Source: Longimycelium tulufanense | GTDB lineage: Bacteria > Actinomycetota > Actinomycetes > Mycobacteriales > Pseudonocardiaceae | NCBI RefSeq assembly: GCF_014645795.1 | Contig: NZ_BMMK01000011.1 | Coordinates: 1 to 46,278 of the forward strand | DNA length: 46,278 nucleotides | Direction: 5' to 3' | Shown: positions 35,401 to 41,204 of the stretch, one piece after another | Layout: each line of letters opens with the position of its first letter | Numbering within the stretch: the stretch's first letter is position 1 | Position numbers and translations under genes: made by a program | Notes under the pieces: generated by a model | What the model was told of the DNA's origin: nothing | Databases searched by the model: none | What the model saw: only the letters and a program-made list of their open reading frames with translations

Positions 35401-35626
35401 CCACGCCGTGACGGCGTAAGCGATGTGCCAGAAGGTCCGCACGACTGTTCAGATCCTGGTAGGTGGTGCGGGTACCGCTCTTCGCGTCGATTATTGCCGC
35501 AGCATCTGGCCGACGTACCGCTTGCTCAGCGACGAGCTCTTGAACACCGGCGTTTCTCGAGTATTCGGTCCGGGTGTCGTTCCACGACGCCGGCACGGGA
35601 AAGTGTGCCTCGAACTGTGGCGTCAC
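29489..35626 (-). CDS. Hybrid NRPS-PKS, A-(N-methyltransferase)-PCP-KS-AT-ACP
   Basis: A 2045-residue two-module protein. A domain (~20-475 and 890-935): YTSGSTGCPNGS (A3, with the usual PKG reading PNG), NAYGPTEN (A5), PLTPNGKVDHRAL (A10 Lys present). An N-methyltransferase is inserted between A8 and A10 (~485-885; VLEIGCGTG near 555). PCP ~945-1015 (FFEIGGNSLKA). KS ~1050-1480 (VQTACSTS, EAHGTGT, NVGHLDAAAG). AT ~1570-1870 (GHSVGE, RAFHS, malonyl-like). ACP ~1960-2030 (DNFYDLGGHSVM). No condensation domain, so this is a starter module that hands an N-methyl aminoacyl unit directly to the KS. A by-eye specificity code, D-A-F-W-L-G-A-T-F-K, is closest to a known valine code. GTG 35626 is chosen: it overlaps the previous stop as GTGA and has GGGAG six bases ahead. 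TTA codons at 35419, 33637, 33253 and 31996. Confidence 0.93.
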   Translation of the reverse strand: MTPQFEAHFPVPASWNDTRTEYSRNAGVQELVAEQAVRRPDAAAIIDAKSGTRTTYQDLNSRADLLAHRLRRHGVEHGTPVGICIERSIDLVTAMLGILRAGGAYVPLDPTAPQRRLGFLLKDAGISLVLSRSDLADLLPPFAGEVVCVDQANTNGGDTVTNDPDESARADDVACVMYTSGSTGCPNGSLIPHRAIVRLVRETNYIQINPRDRVAHASNVSFDAATFEIWGALSNGASLVIIPPDWLLAPQEFASRIRELRISVLWLTSALFNVIAAAVPDAFATVTHLLVGGESLDARWVRRVLVSGPPRRFLNAYGPTENTTFSTWQLVREVPEGDTTVPIGRPVSNTQVYLLDEQLRPVDVGETGELYLGGDGLALGYLNRPELTRERFVPNPFSHVPDARLFRSGDLARYRTDGVLEFLGRRDRQVKLHGFRVEPGEVEAALHGLPEVRQSVVLVREQPSGEKQLVAYVVPERDRRTAQDRHVLGRWRDLYEDVIYRGIDDDPHARKDPSFNITGWVNSYTRRPFPPEEMREQVDHTVRRILALRPRRVLEIGCGTGLLLFRVAPHCDLYHGTDFSSVAIGHLRSLLEAHEPSLPHVRLLQRPAHDFSGLEPGTFDTVILNSVAQHFPSAEYLVDVLDQAVRLLCPGGSIFIGDVRSLPLLEVFHLSVELERAPDSLPVEQLCRRVAGRMNREQELVVDPDLFRALPTRIPDIRNISVQLKRGCYVNELTCFRYDVMLRSGSKAAPEAEPAWHDWSADLDLARLEHILAAGQHPLGIRGVPNERVRSLVRARQLVTERKSATVGQLKAQSRHCAVTGADAEEFWLLGDRLSLATEISWGSDLDRYDVVFHDGSVSVRCPLPMQGGRRLFPPGYTSNPGAAEAARVLGPQLRRRLREILPDYLVPSSFVILEQLPLTPNGKVDHRALPEPVPVPEGPQPITRSRVEEIVSDIWKRVLDLPDVDPSDNFFEIGGNSLKAAQLVAELRRVLDPDFPLVRLFDRPTVRALSTALTGENKASQPLVAEQHFGERRRARKRATRRHPEPPQDGHPEVAVVGMAGRFPGASDLDRYWANLRSGVESISFFSTKDLASAGVDPTLLAHPDYVRAAPVLDDPSLFDAAFFGYTPKEAELIDPQHRLFLECAWTALENAGYTPGQQNVRTGVYGGAAFNTYLMHSGLQPRFVDDYVMMLASSDKDFLTTRVSYKLGLTGPSLAVQTACSTSLVAVHLAVQSLLYGECDMALAGGVSVRVPHRAGYLHDRGGILSPDGHCRPFDAAAGGTIFGSGVGLVVLKRLDDAVADGDTIHAVIKGSAVNNDGSMKVSYAAPSVERQAAAVVEALGDAGVDPRTISYIEAHGTGTAVGDPVEVAALTRAYRMFTPDSGFCAIGSVKSNVGHLDAAAGVAGLLKTILALRHGEIPATLHFHRPNPEIDFDSTPFQVNDKLSPWPAGNARRRAAVNALGVGGTNAHVVLEEPPRLRSSSPSRPRQLLLLSARTATALHASSVALADHISRNPQGNLADVAHTLRSGRTPLSYRRAVVCDRDDAGRKLRDPNSQGVWTEMCPAQTPNVVFMFPGQGAQRTAMGRDLYRFEREFRRRVDRCAELFEPYLSADLREVLYSEDGRLDETLFAQPALFTTEYALAGLWLRWDLRPVAMIGHSVGELTAACLAGVFSLEDAVSVVAARARLMQAQPAGAMLAVQLPAEELVPHLDGEVTLAAVNGESQCVVSGGTGPVRRLERILRERTVPVQPLAVSRAFHSPMMDPVLEPFAQQVRQVSLREPEIPFVSNVHGTWIRPTDATSPDYWAQQLRHPVRLRDGFQALTQLGPSILLEVGPGHVLSSIARQQRISSRVLPSLPESRSGRTELDDVLGALGRLWLAGAEVDWSAFTADEHRNRVPLPTYPFEHRRFWYQSGGSAGLAAIPAVDSSPPEPAPAPDQRAEDQRVATQSPRTPTEAAVTAVWRAVLGDVPIGVRDNFYDLGGHSVMLPDVVGRLSTTFGIDLPVLALVEAPTVEELADRIEQVFRLSREVATVRERLGGQDG

Positions 35627-36894
35627 CGCTGACTCCCGCACGCAAGAGGTACGAAGTGGCGGAATATGACGCGCAGGCCGTCAACCATGTTGTTGTTGAC
35701 GACCGCGTTGGCCAGACGCTGGCTCAGGAAGACGCCCAGCATTGGCTCGTCCCGGCTGGGGTCATACCAGAAGTAGGTCATGATGTTGCCGAGATGGTCT
35801 AACGTCCCGGGCCCCTGGCCATAAGGGGTGGTGGACGCACGGAAGCCGAAGCCCATAGTGTGGGAGAAGCCGTGATCCGTCACGAGAAGCTTGATCACTG
35901 CTGGCGAGAGGACTTGGGCGTCCCCGCGTAGTCCACCGTCCCGAATCACCCGCAGATAGGCGAGGAGATCACCGGCGGTGGTGTACATCCCACCGTCCGG
36001 ATAGATGAACCTCCACCCACGCCGCAACTTGTCCCACGTGCCGTCGGGACTCGGGGCCACCTCCGCCGGCCATCCTCCGTCCCGTGTGATCAGCGAGACC
36101 TCGGCAACACGATCGCGTTGCTCGTCGACGACTCCCTCATCGATGCGCGCGTCGAGTGCTGCGTCGCCGGTCGGTTGCGCGACGAAGAAGGAATCCCGCA
36201 TATCGAGCGGGTCGAACAGCTTCTCCTTCAGGTACAGATTCGGTGACCGTCCGGTGAGCTGCTCCACGATCCGGCCGGCCACGATGTAGTTCGCGGAGCT
36301 GTAGGAGTACCGGGTGCCGGGCTCGTGGACCAACGGGTAGGTTCGCATGATGTGGTCGCTGACCTCGTCGAGTGTCGCCAACCTGCCGGGTCGGCACGTC
36401 CCGGTGACCGGCACGGGCTCGTTGGTGTATCCGGGTGACCCGATCCAGGGCACGGTTGGGCCGACCAACTCGGCCCCGGGGAGGTCGGGCGGTGGCTTCG
36501 TCGGGTCGAGGCAGGGTGATGCGGGTGCTTCCGCGTAGGGGAGAAAAACCGGCATACCGCTGGTGTGCTGCAGGAGATGACGCACCCTGATCCGGCGCTT
36601 CGTCGGGTCCTCTTCATAGGTGGTCATGCCCGGGAGCGCCGTCACCGGAAGATCGATGTCCAGGGCACCCGTTTCCTCGAGCGCCATCAGCAGGGCCGTC
36701 GCCGTGAACGTCTTGGTCATCGAGCCGATGTTGCAGATCGTCCCGGGTGACCAGTCCTCGCCCACGCAGCTGACCAGCGGGCCCTCCGACGGTGTCTCCA
36801 CCGCGAAGACCGCGCCCGGCAGGTTGGCCGGGTGCGTTCGCTGGAAGTCGACCATCTCGGCGACGACGCGTCGCCACCAGCTGCCGCCGTTCAT
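35623..36894 (-). CDS. Beta-lactamase-fold (class C / SxxK) enzyme A, probable acyltransferase or releasing enzyme
   Basis: A 423-residue protein of the class C beta-lactamase fold, paralogous to the protein encoded at 28213. Motif 1 is NIGSMTKTF with nucleophile Ser58 and Lys61; motif 2 region YSYSSANY (Tyr198, Asn of YxN replaced); motif 3 DHLGNIMT (HxG) near residue 365. A Cys/Pro-rich insert lies between motifs 1 and 2 as in the paralogue. No signal peptide, so it is not a periplasmic beta-lactamase. It precedes the NRPS-PKS gene with a 4-base GTGA overlap, and the assembly line has no TE. LovD-like ACP-to-alcohol acyl transfer or PBP-type-TE-like release would therefore fit. A plain esterase is the alternative. 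TTA codon at 35802. Confidence 0.86.
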   Translation of the reverse strand: MNGGSWWRRVVAEMVDFQRTHPANLPGAVFAVETPSEGPLVSCVGEDWSPGTICNIGSMTKTFTATALLMALEETGALDIDLPVTALPGMTTYEEDPTKRRIRVRHLLQHTSGMPVFLPYAEAPASPCLDPTKPPPDLPGAELVGPTVPWIGSPGYTNEPVPVTGTCRPGRLATLDEVSDHIMRTYPLVHEPGTRYSYSSANYIVAGRIVEQLTGRSPNLYLKEKLFDPLDMRDSFFVAQPTGDAALDARIDEGVVDEQRDRVAEVSLITRDGGWPAEVAPSPDGTWDKLRRGWRFIYPDGGMYTTAGDLLAYLRVIRDGGLRGDAQVLSPAVIKLLVTDHGFSHTMGFGFRASTTPYGQGPGTLDHLGNIMTYFWYDPSRDEPMLGVFLSQRLANAVVNNNMVDGLRVIFRHFVPLACGSQR

Positions 36895-36918
36895 CGTGAT
36901 GCCCCAGACCCAGCAGAC

Positions 36919-37962
36919 CTACCGAGGTTTTTTGTCGATGAGGTGACCCTTGTCGCCGTACATCAGGCGCCGCACCATCCCGCTGGCGAGGAAGTCGTGG
37001 GGGAAGCCGAGCTTGATGCGACTGACCTCGGACAGCCGGGCGAGCTGTTCGTCGGAGAGTTCCACCTGGAAGCAGGCGACGTTCTCCTTCACCTGGACCA
37101 CGGAGGTGGCACCGAAGATCGGGATGGTGCCGCGGGACCTGAGCCAGTTGAGCGCCACATGCGCGGGAGAACAACCGACCTCGTCGGCGATCGAGCAGAC
37201 CTCCTCGGCGATCGTACAGTTGCGTTCCGTACGGGGGAGGAAGCGCGTCATGACCGGATCGTCCAACCGGCGCGGTGGGCCGCCGGGAGCAGGACCGTGC
37301 CCCTGGCGGTACTTTCCGGTGAGCCAACCGCTCGCGAGTGGTGTCCATGACGCGATGGCGAGACCGAGGCTGTCCGCCATGGGGATGAGCTCGCGGTCGG
37401 GTTCGCGCTCGACCAGGCTGTACTCCACCTGGATCGCGCAGAACGGGGTACGGTCGCAAAGGTCGGCGAGAGTGTTGAACCGCGCCACCGCCCATGCCGG
37501 CGCGTTCGCAACACCCAGGTGGAGCACCTTGCCCGTACGGACGAGGTCGTCAGTGGCACGAAGGAGTTCGTCGATCGGCGTGAGGTTGTCCCACGCGTGT
37601 AGCCACAGCAAGTCGATGTAGTCGGTCTTGAGCCGTCGCAGGCTGTTCTCTACCGAGCGGATCATGCTCTTGCGATGGGCTCCGGACGCGTTCACGTCAT
37701 CATGCGCGAGTGTTCCACCGTACTTCGTCGCAACAACCACACGATCCCGGTGGCCGCTCATGTACTCACCGAGGTAGTCCTCCGTCGGCCCGTACGTATG
37801 CGTGTCGACGAAGTTTCCACCCTCGTCGAGGAAGGCCTCGAAGATCCTCCGGCCTTCCTCCTTGGAGACGCACCAGCCTTGGCCCTCCTCATCGAAGGTC
37901 ATCGTCCCCAGACACAGGCCCGACACCCGGAGCCCACTCCTGCCCAACACCACGTACCGCAC
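36919..37962 (-). CDS. Aldo-keto reductase
   Basis: A 347-residue (beta/alpha)8 aldo-keto reductase of the NAD(P)H-dependent, Kv-beta/YajO-like branch. The catalytic tetrad is complete: Asp53 and Tyr57 in FVDTHTYG, Lys80 in VATKYGG, His122 in LLWLHAWD. The C-terminal cofactor-binding region GTIPIFGATSVVQVKENV is present. GTG 37962 is chosen because AAGGCAGG precedes it and the typical start of the fold (YVVLGRSGLRVSGLCLGTM) follows at once. It is 24 bases ahead of SxxK enzyme A and probably opens the assembly-line operon. Since the modular PKS has no KR, it might reduce a keto group of the chain in trans, or act on a precursor; that is inference. Confidence 0.9.
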   Translation of the reverse strand: MRYVVLGRSGLRVSGLCLGTMTFDEEGQGWCVSKEEGRRIFEAFLDEGGNFVDTHTYGPTEDYLGEYMSGHRDRVVVATKYGGTLAHDDVNASGAHRKSMIRSVENSLRRLKTDYIDLLWLHAWDNLTPIDELLRATDDLVRTGKVLHLGVANAPAWAVARFNTLADLCDRTPFCAIQVEYSLVEREPDRELIPMADSLGLAIASWTPLASGWLTGKYRQGHGPAPGGPPRRLDDPVMTRFLPRTERNCTIAEEVCSIADEVGCSPAHVALNWLRSRGTIPIFGATSVVQVKENVACFQVELSDEQLARLSEVSRIKLGFPHDFLASGMVRRLMYGDKGHLIDKKPR

Positions 37963-38262
37963 GTTGCCTGCCTTGGCTCGAAGATGCAGTCGACAACGGT
38001 CCCGCCAGAACCACCCGGTACTACTGTCCCGCTGGTTTGCGAACACACCAGGCCGCGAGGTACCGCGCAGAGAACCACCGAGGTGTCCTCGTACCGCGCT
38101 CCAGCTGAGCCGGCGTCCGGTATGACACAGTGAGGAACGGCGGCGATACGTCTGCGCGTGGCCAGCTCACCGGCTGAACGGGCGCGAGCACCAGTCCTTC
38201 CCAGCAGCTTGTCGTCGTAGGCAGGACAACGTTGCGCCGGCCCGGTGGCTCCGGGTGCTCTT
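37963..38262. promoter_or_regulatory. Probable promoter region of the assembly-line operon
   Basis: About 300 bases between the aldo-keto reductase start and the hairpin closing the upstream SnoaL-like gene. No coding potential beyond shadow frames. Given the tight spacing of every downstream gene, the main promoter of the reductase-to-P450 operon most likely lies here, but I could not identify a convincing -35/-10 pair or operator. Confidence 0.45.
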
Positions 38263-38305
38263 CCGGGGTACTTGCCCCGCTCTCCCATGGGGTCAGGTAC
38301 CCCGG
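38263..38305 (-). terminator. Hairpin terminator after SnoaL-like gene
   Basis: CCGGGGTAC (38263-38271) pairs perfectly with GTACCCCGG (38297-38305). Inside the 25-base loop GCCCC and GGGGT can pair, making an extended stem. It lies immediately past the stop (38313) of the minus-strand SnoaL-like gene and ahead of the aldo-keto reductase operon. Confidence 0.65.
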
Positions 38306-38312
38306 GGAGCTG

Positions 38313-39011
38313 TTACTGCTGGTCCTCGGGTCGCCAGTCGGCCGGGCGGTCCGTCCCCGGTCCGGTGGCGAAGCGGACCGGCGGCCGTCGTAAATCGGTC
38401 ATCTGGGACGCGGTGATCTGCCAACGGCCGTTGCGGAAGGTGAAGCTGTGCATGGTTCGGTAGGAGAATTCCCGAACCTCCTCGGTGATCTCTCCGGTGG
38501 CCTCGTGCTCGGTGAGCCACTTGCCCTTCATACGGAAGGTGCCCACGGAAACCGCGGTGTTCCCGTGCACCTGGAGCGTGTCCTCGGTGGTCTCGAACCC
38601 GTCGGGGCCGAGCGACTGGGGCCTGATCGCCCCGTGCAACATCCGGTTGATGCACTTCTCCTTCCCGACGATCTCCCCGTGCGGTGCCACCAACCGGTAC
38701 TCGTCCGCAACGATGCGGTTCAGTACCGCGCGGTCGGCACTGAACTCCTCGGGATCCACCAACTCCTCGAAACTTCTGCCGGACTTCTTGGCGAAGTCCT
38801 TGATCTTGATGTACTTGTCGCTGATGGTCGCCGCCTTGGCAACCAGCTTCTTGATCGCCTGGCGGACCTCGGCGACCTGCTCGGCGGTCACGCCCGAGTC
38901 GGGCGTGACCCCGGAGTCGACGGTGAAGTCGCCGATGGCCCGCTCGAGTGCCTCACTACTTAGGCTCGTCCATTCGGTGTCCCGGTGCTGTTGCTTGCGC
39001 TCCACTGGCAT
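38313..39011 (-). CDS. SnoaL-like (NTF2-fold) protein, divergent member
   Basis: A 232-residue protein. The N-terminal 95 residues are charged and helical (AEQVAEVRQAIKKLVAKAATISDKYIKI). Residues ~95-215 look like a DUF4440/SnoaL-type NTF2 domain (LVDPEEFSADRAVLNRIVADEYRLVAPHGEIVGKE, VHGNTAVSVGTFRMKG, REFSYRTMHSFTFRNGRWQI). ATG 39011 is chosen for the AAGGAG six bases upstream; the long upstream extension crosses the divergent promoter. It faces another SnoaL-like gene across 226 bases and its 3' end is marked by a hairpin. Length is the same as the SnoaL-like protein at 17861 (232 residues), but sequence similarity by eye is low. Function unknown. Confidence 0.78.
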   Translation of the reverse strand: MPVERKQQHRDTEWTSLSSEALERAIGDFTVDSGVTPDSGVTAEQVAEVRQAIKKLVAKAATISDKYIKIKDFAKKSGRSFEELVDPEEFSADRAVLNRIVADEYRLVAPHGEIVGKEKCINRMLHGAIRPQSLGPDGFETTEDTLQVHGNTAVSVGTFRMKGKWLTEHEATGEITEEVREFSYRTMHSFTFRNGRWQITASQMTDLRRPPVRFATGPGTDRPADWRPEDQQ

Positions 39012-39237
39012 GACCGGCTCCTTCGTCAGCCCGCATGCGTCAATCCCTCCATCCGCAGTGTCTACCGCCTCGTGCCCGCCTGCTTCTTCGGCATTGCTGA
39101 GGGCGGGGTTGTTGGGCCGGCAAGGAGGAAGAAGCCTTCCTCCGCACGGGTAGGGAACATTTGCGGTGGCAGATGGGGCCGTACCGCTCCCCGAAGCGGG
39201 GCAGGGGTGCTCGGGAGCACGAGGAAGGCGACGCACG
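39012..39237. promoter_or_regulatory. Divergent promoter region of two SnoaL-like genes with an inverted repeat
   Basis: A 226-base gap between oppositely oriented genes. GGAGGAAG-AAGC-CTTCCTCC (39124-39143) is a perfect 8-bp inverted repeat with a 4-base spacer near the middle, placed as an operator would be for shared control. No regulator gene adjoins it directly. Confidence 0.45.
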
Positions 39238-39666
39238 ATGTCGGTTGAGGCGAACAAGGAGCTGGTCCGGCGCTACATCGCGACCTGGAACAGCGGAGAT
39301 CTCCAGGGCATGGCCCGGTTCTGGGCGTCGGACATGGTCCACCACACCCGGAGCGGTAGCCATGGGTTCGAATCCGTGGTGAACATCGTCTCCAACTTCA
39401 TGAAGGCGTTCCCCGATCTGCACTTCGAGATCGAGGACATGGTCGCCGAGGGGGACCGGGTCGCGACCCGGATGACGGCCACGGCCACGCACACGGGGGA
39501 GTACATGGGCGCGGCGCCCACGAGGAAGCGGGTCGCCTGCTCGGTGTTCGGCATCGCCCGGATCGCCGATGGCAAGCTCGTCGAGCACTGGGGTGTGACG
39601 GACGAGCTCCACCTGATGGAGCAGGTCGGGTTGGTGGCCGAGGAGTACCTCGCCGCGATGGCCTGA
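39238..39666 (+). CDS. SnoaL-like polyketide cyclase / ester cyclase family protein
   Basis: A 142-residue single-domain NTF2-fold protein and the most typical SnoaL-like member in the window: NKELVRRYIATWNSGDLQGMARFWASDMVHH, GFESVVNIVSNFMKAFPDLHFEIEDMVAEGDRVATRMTATATHTGEYMG and the closing IADGKLVEHWGVTDELHLMEQ. The conserved His and Asp of the pocket (MVHH, EHWGVTD) are present. Length and motifs fit SnoaL-like cyclases. ATG 39238 has GAGGAAGG upstream; the longer frame from 39166 adds no domain. It is monocistronic, closed by the hairpin at 39677. Confidence 0.88.
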   Translation: MSVEANKELVRRYIATWNSGDLQGMARFWASDMVHHTRSGSHGFESVVNIVSNFMKAFPDLHFEIEDMVAEGDRVATRMTATATHTGEYMGAAPTRKRVACSVFGIARIADGKLVEHWGVTDELHLMEQVGLVAEEYLAAMA

Positions 39667-39676
39667 GCGGGACGCC

Positions 39677-39716
39677 GGCGCAACGGAGTGGTGGTGGGAC
39701 ACCGCTCCGTTGCGCC
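39677..39716. terminator. Strong bidirectional terminator hairpin
   Basis: GGCGCAACGGAG (39677-39688) pairs perfectly over 12 bp with CTCCGTTGCGCC (39705-39716), loop 16 bases. It sits between the convergent SnoaL-like gene (ends 39666) and P450 gene (ends 39864). Confidence 0.85.
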
Positions 39717-39863
39717 ATGTTTCGGGTAACCGCTTAACCCGCCGGGGCGGATCCACCCCCCGGTGAGGAAGATTGAAGAACAACAGCGACCACAGAGGAC
39801 CCTCACCATCTGAAGCCCCTCCGTCTCGCCCGGCAAGGGAGCGGTGGAGGGCCACGCTTGGCG

Positions 39864-41204
39864 TCACGATCGGCGCCGACGGTAGCGGATGACGCACGGA
39901 GAGCGCGGCCGGGTTACCCCCAGCTCGAAGTCCGGCTTGGGCTCGCTGGCAAGAGGAGCCAGGTCGTATCTGGAGAGCAGCGCGCCGAGCAGGATCTTGA
40001 CCTCGTTGGTCCCGAACGCTTGACCGGGACAACGGTAAAAACCACCGCTGAAACCGATAAGAGCATGTGGATGCTGCTTGTCCTCGGCCCGTTTCGGGCT
40101 GAACCGTTCCGGATCGTACCGTTCGGGATCAGTGAACACTTCGGGCAACCGATGGGCAACCCCGGGGCAGAGCATGGTGGTCCATCCGCGCGGTACGTGG
40201 AACCCGTCGATCTCGTAGTCTCGGGCGTTGACCCTGGCGTAGTGACCCATGACCGGACGTAGGCGCAGCGACTCCTTGAAGGCCCACCCGAGACTGTGCA
40301 TGCGGCTCAGCGAGGCGTTTGGGTCCGTATGCAGATCGATGTGACCTTCGGCGAGTTCGTCGACCACGGACGTGAGGTGCCGCGGATGCCGTAGCAGCTG
40401 TACCAGTGTCCAGCACGCCTGTGCCGCTGTGGTGATGTATCCGGTGAAGATGGTGCACAGCGCCATGCCGATCTGCACCTCGGTTCCCTCGGCGCGAAGG
40501 CTTTCGTGGTCGACAAGGGTCTGGAGAAAGTCGGAGTGGCGGCCATGTCCACGGCGCCGTTCGTCGAGCACCGGGCGCAGCATCTCGCTGAGCTGCCGAC
40601 GTGCCCGGTCCCTGCGGAAGAACTTCGGCAGCGGGAGGTTCGGTGGTAGGACGAACTCCATCCCACGCGCAAGATCCGTCAACAGTGGACGGAACTGGTC
40701 CACGCGCGTCCGGATCTCTGGACCCAGCAGGGCGCTCGCGGCGATGCGCATGACCAGTGGTTCGATTGCGTCCCAGAGCTCGAACTGGCCGCTGTCCCCG
40801 AGCGTGTCGAGCCAGCTGTCGACCTCCTTGACCATGGTTTCGGTGTAGTGCGCGAGCTGACCACCCTGGAATGCCGACTGCAGCAATGCCACGTGGCGTC
40901 GTCGGCGTTGCTGATCAGCAGCCGCCATCATGACGTCACCGAACATGGGAATGACGAAGCGATACAGCTGGGGAACCAGGAGGGTGCGGTCGACCTCCCG
41001 GAAGTAGAAGTCGTGGTACCTGGGTCCGATCAGCACAACGCCCTTCATGGGACCGAGTCGGATGCCGAAGATGGGACCGTGTTGTCGGTAGGCACGCAGG
41101 AAGACGCCGAGATGGTCGCGTCGCCACGCCAGCATGCTCCCCACGAAGGGCAGCCCCTTCACCATCGGGGGAGTGCGTAGCGTTCCCTTCGCTACCTGGC
41201 CCAT
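39864..41204 (-). CDS. Cytochrome P450
   Basis: A 446-residue P450 with the haem loop FSGGFYRCPGQAFG (Cys near 392), ExxR ESLR at 311-314 and PERF in DPERFSP. The I-helix is TGYITT at 254-259, so it lacks the acidic residue of the acid-alcohol pair, as does the other P450 at 19863. ATG 41204 is chosen for GGAG six bases upstream; the 54 extra codons to 41366 are rich in Arg and Pro and lie before the expected N-terminus. It is transcribed alone, convergent with the SnoaL-like gene, and is probably a tailoring enzyme of the same pathway. Sequence outside the motifs is not similar to the first P450. Confidence 0.9.
   Translation of the reverse strand: MGQVAKGTLRTPPMVKGLPFVGSMLAWRRDHLGVFLRAYRQHGPIFGIRLGPMKGVVLIGPRYHDFYFREVDRTLLVPQLYRFVIPMFGDVMMAAADQQRRRRHVALLQSAFQGGQLAHYTETMVKEVDSWLDTLGDSGQFELWDAIEPLVMRIAASALLGPEIRTRVDQFRPLLTDLARGMEFVLPPNLPLPKFFRRDRARRQLSEMLRPVLDERRRGHGRHSDFLQTLVDHESLRAEGTEVQIGMALCTIFTGYITTAAQACWTLVQLLRHPRHLTSVVDELAEGHIDLHTDPNASLSRMHSLGWAFKESLRLRPVMGHYARVNARDYEIDGFHVPRGWTTMLCPGVAHRLPEVFTDPERYDPERFSPKRAEDKQHPHALIGFSGGFYRCPGQAFGTNEVKILLGALLSRYDLAPLASEPKPDFELGVTRPRSPCVIRYRRRRS

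Noticed and set aside
28213-36894. Reading the two SxxK proteins as true beta-lactamases conferring resistance
   Set aside because: No signal peptide, the YxN motif is altered in both, one lacks the Ser nucleophile, and both are translationally locked to megasynthase genes rather than placed as resistance genes.
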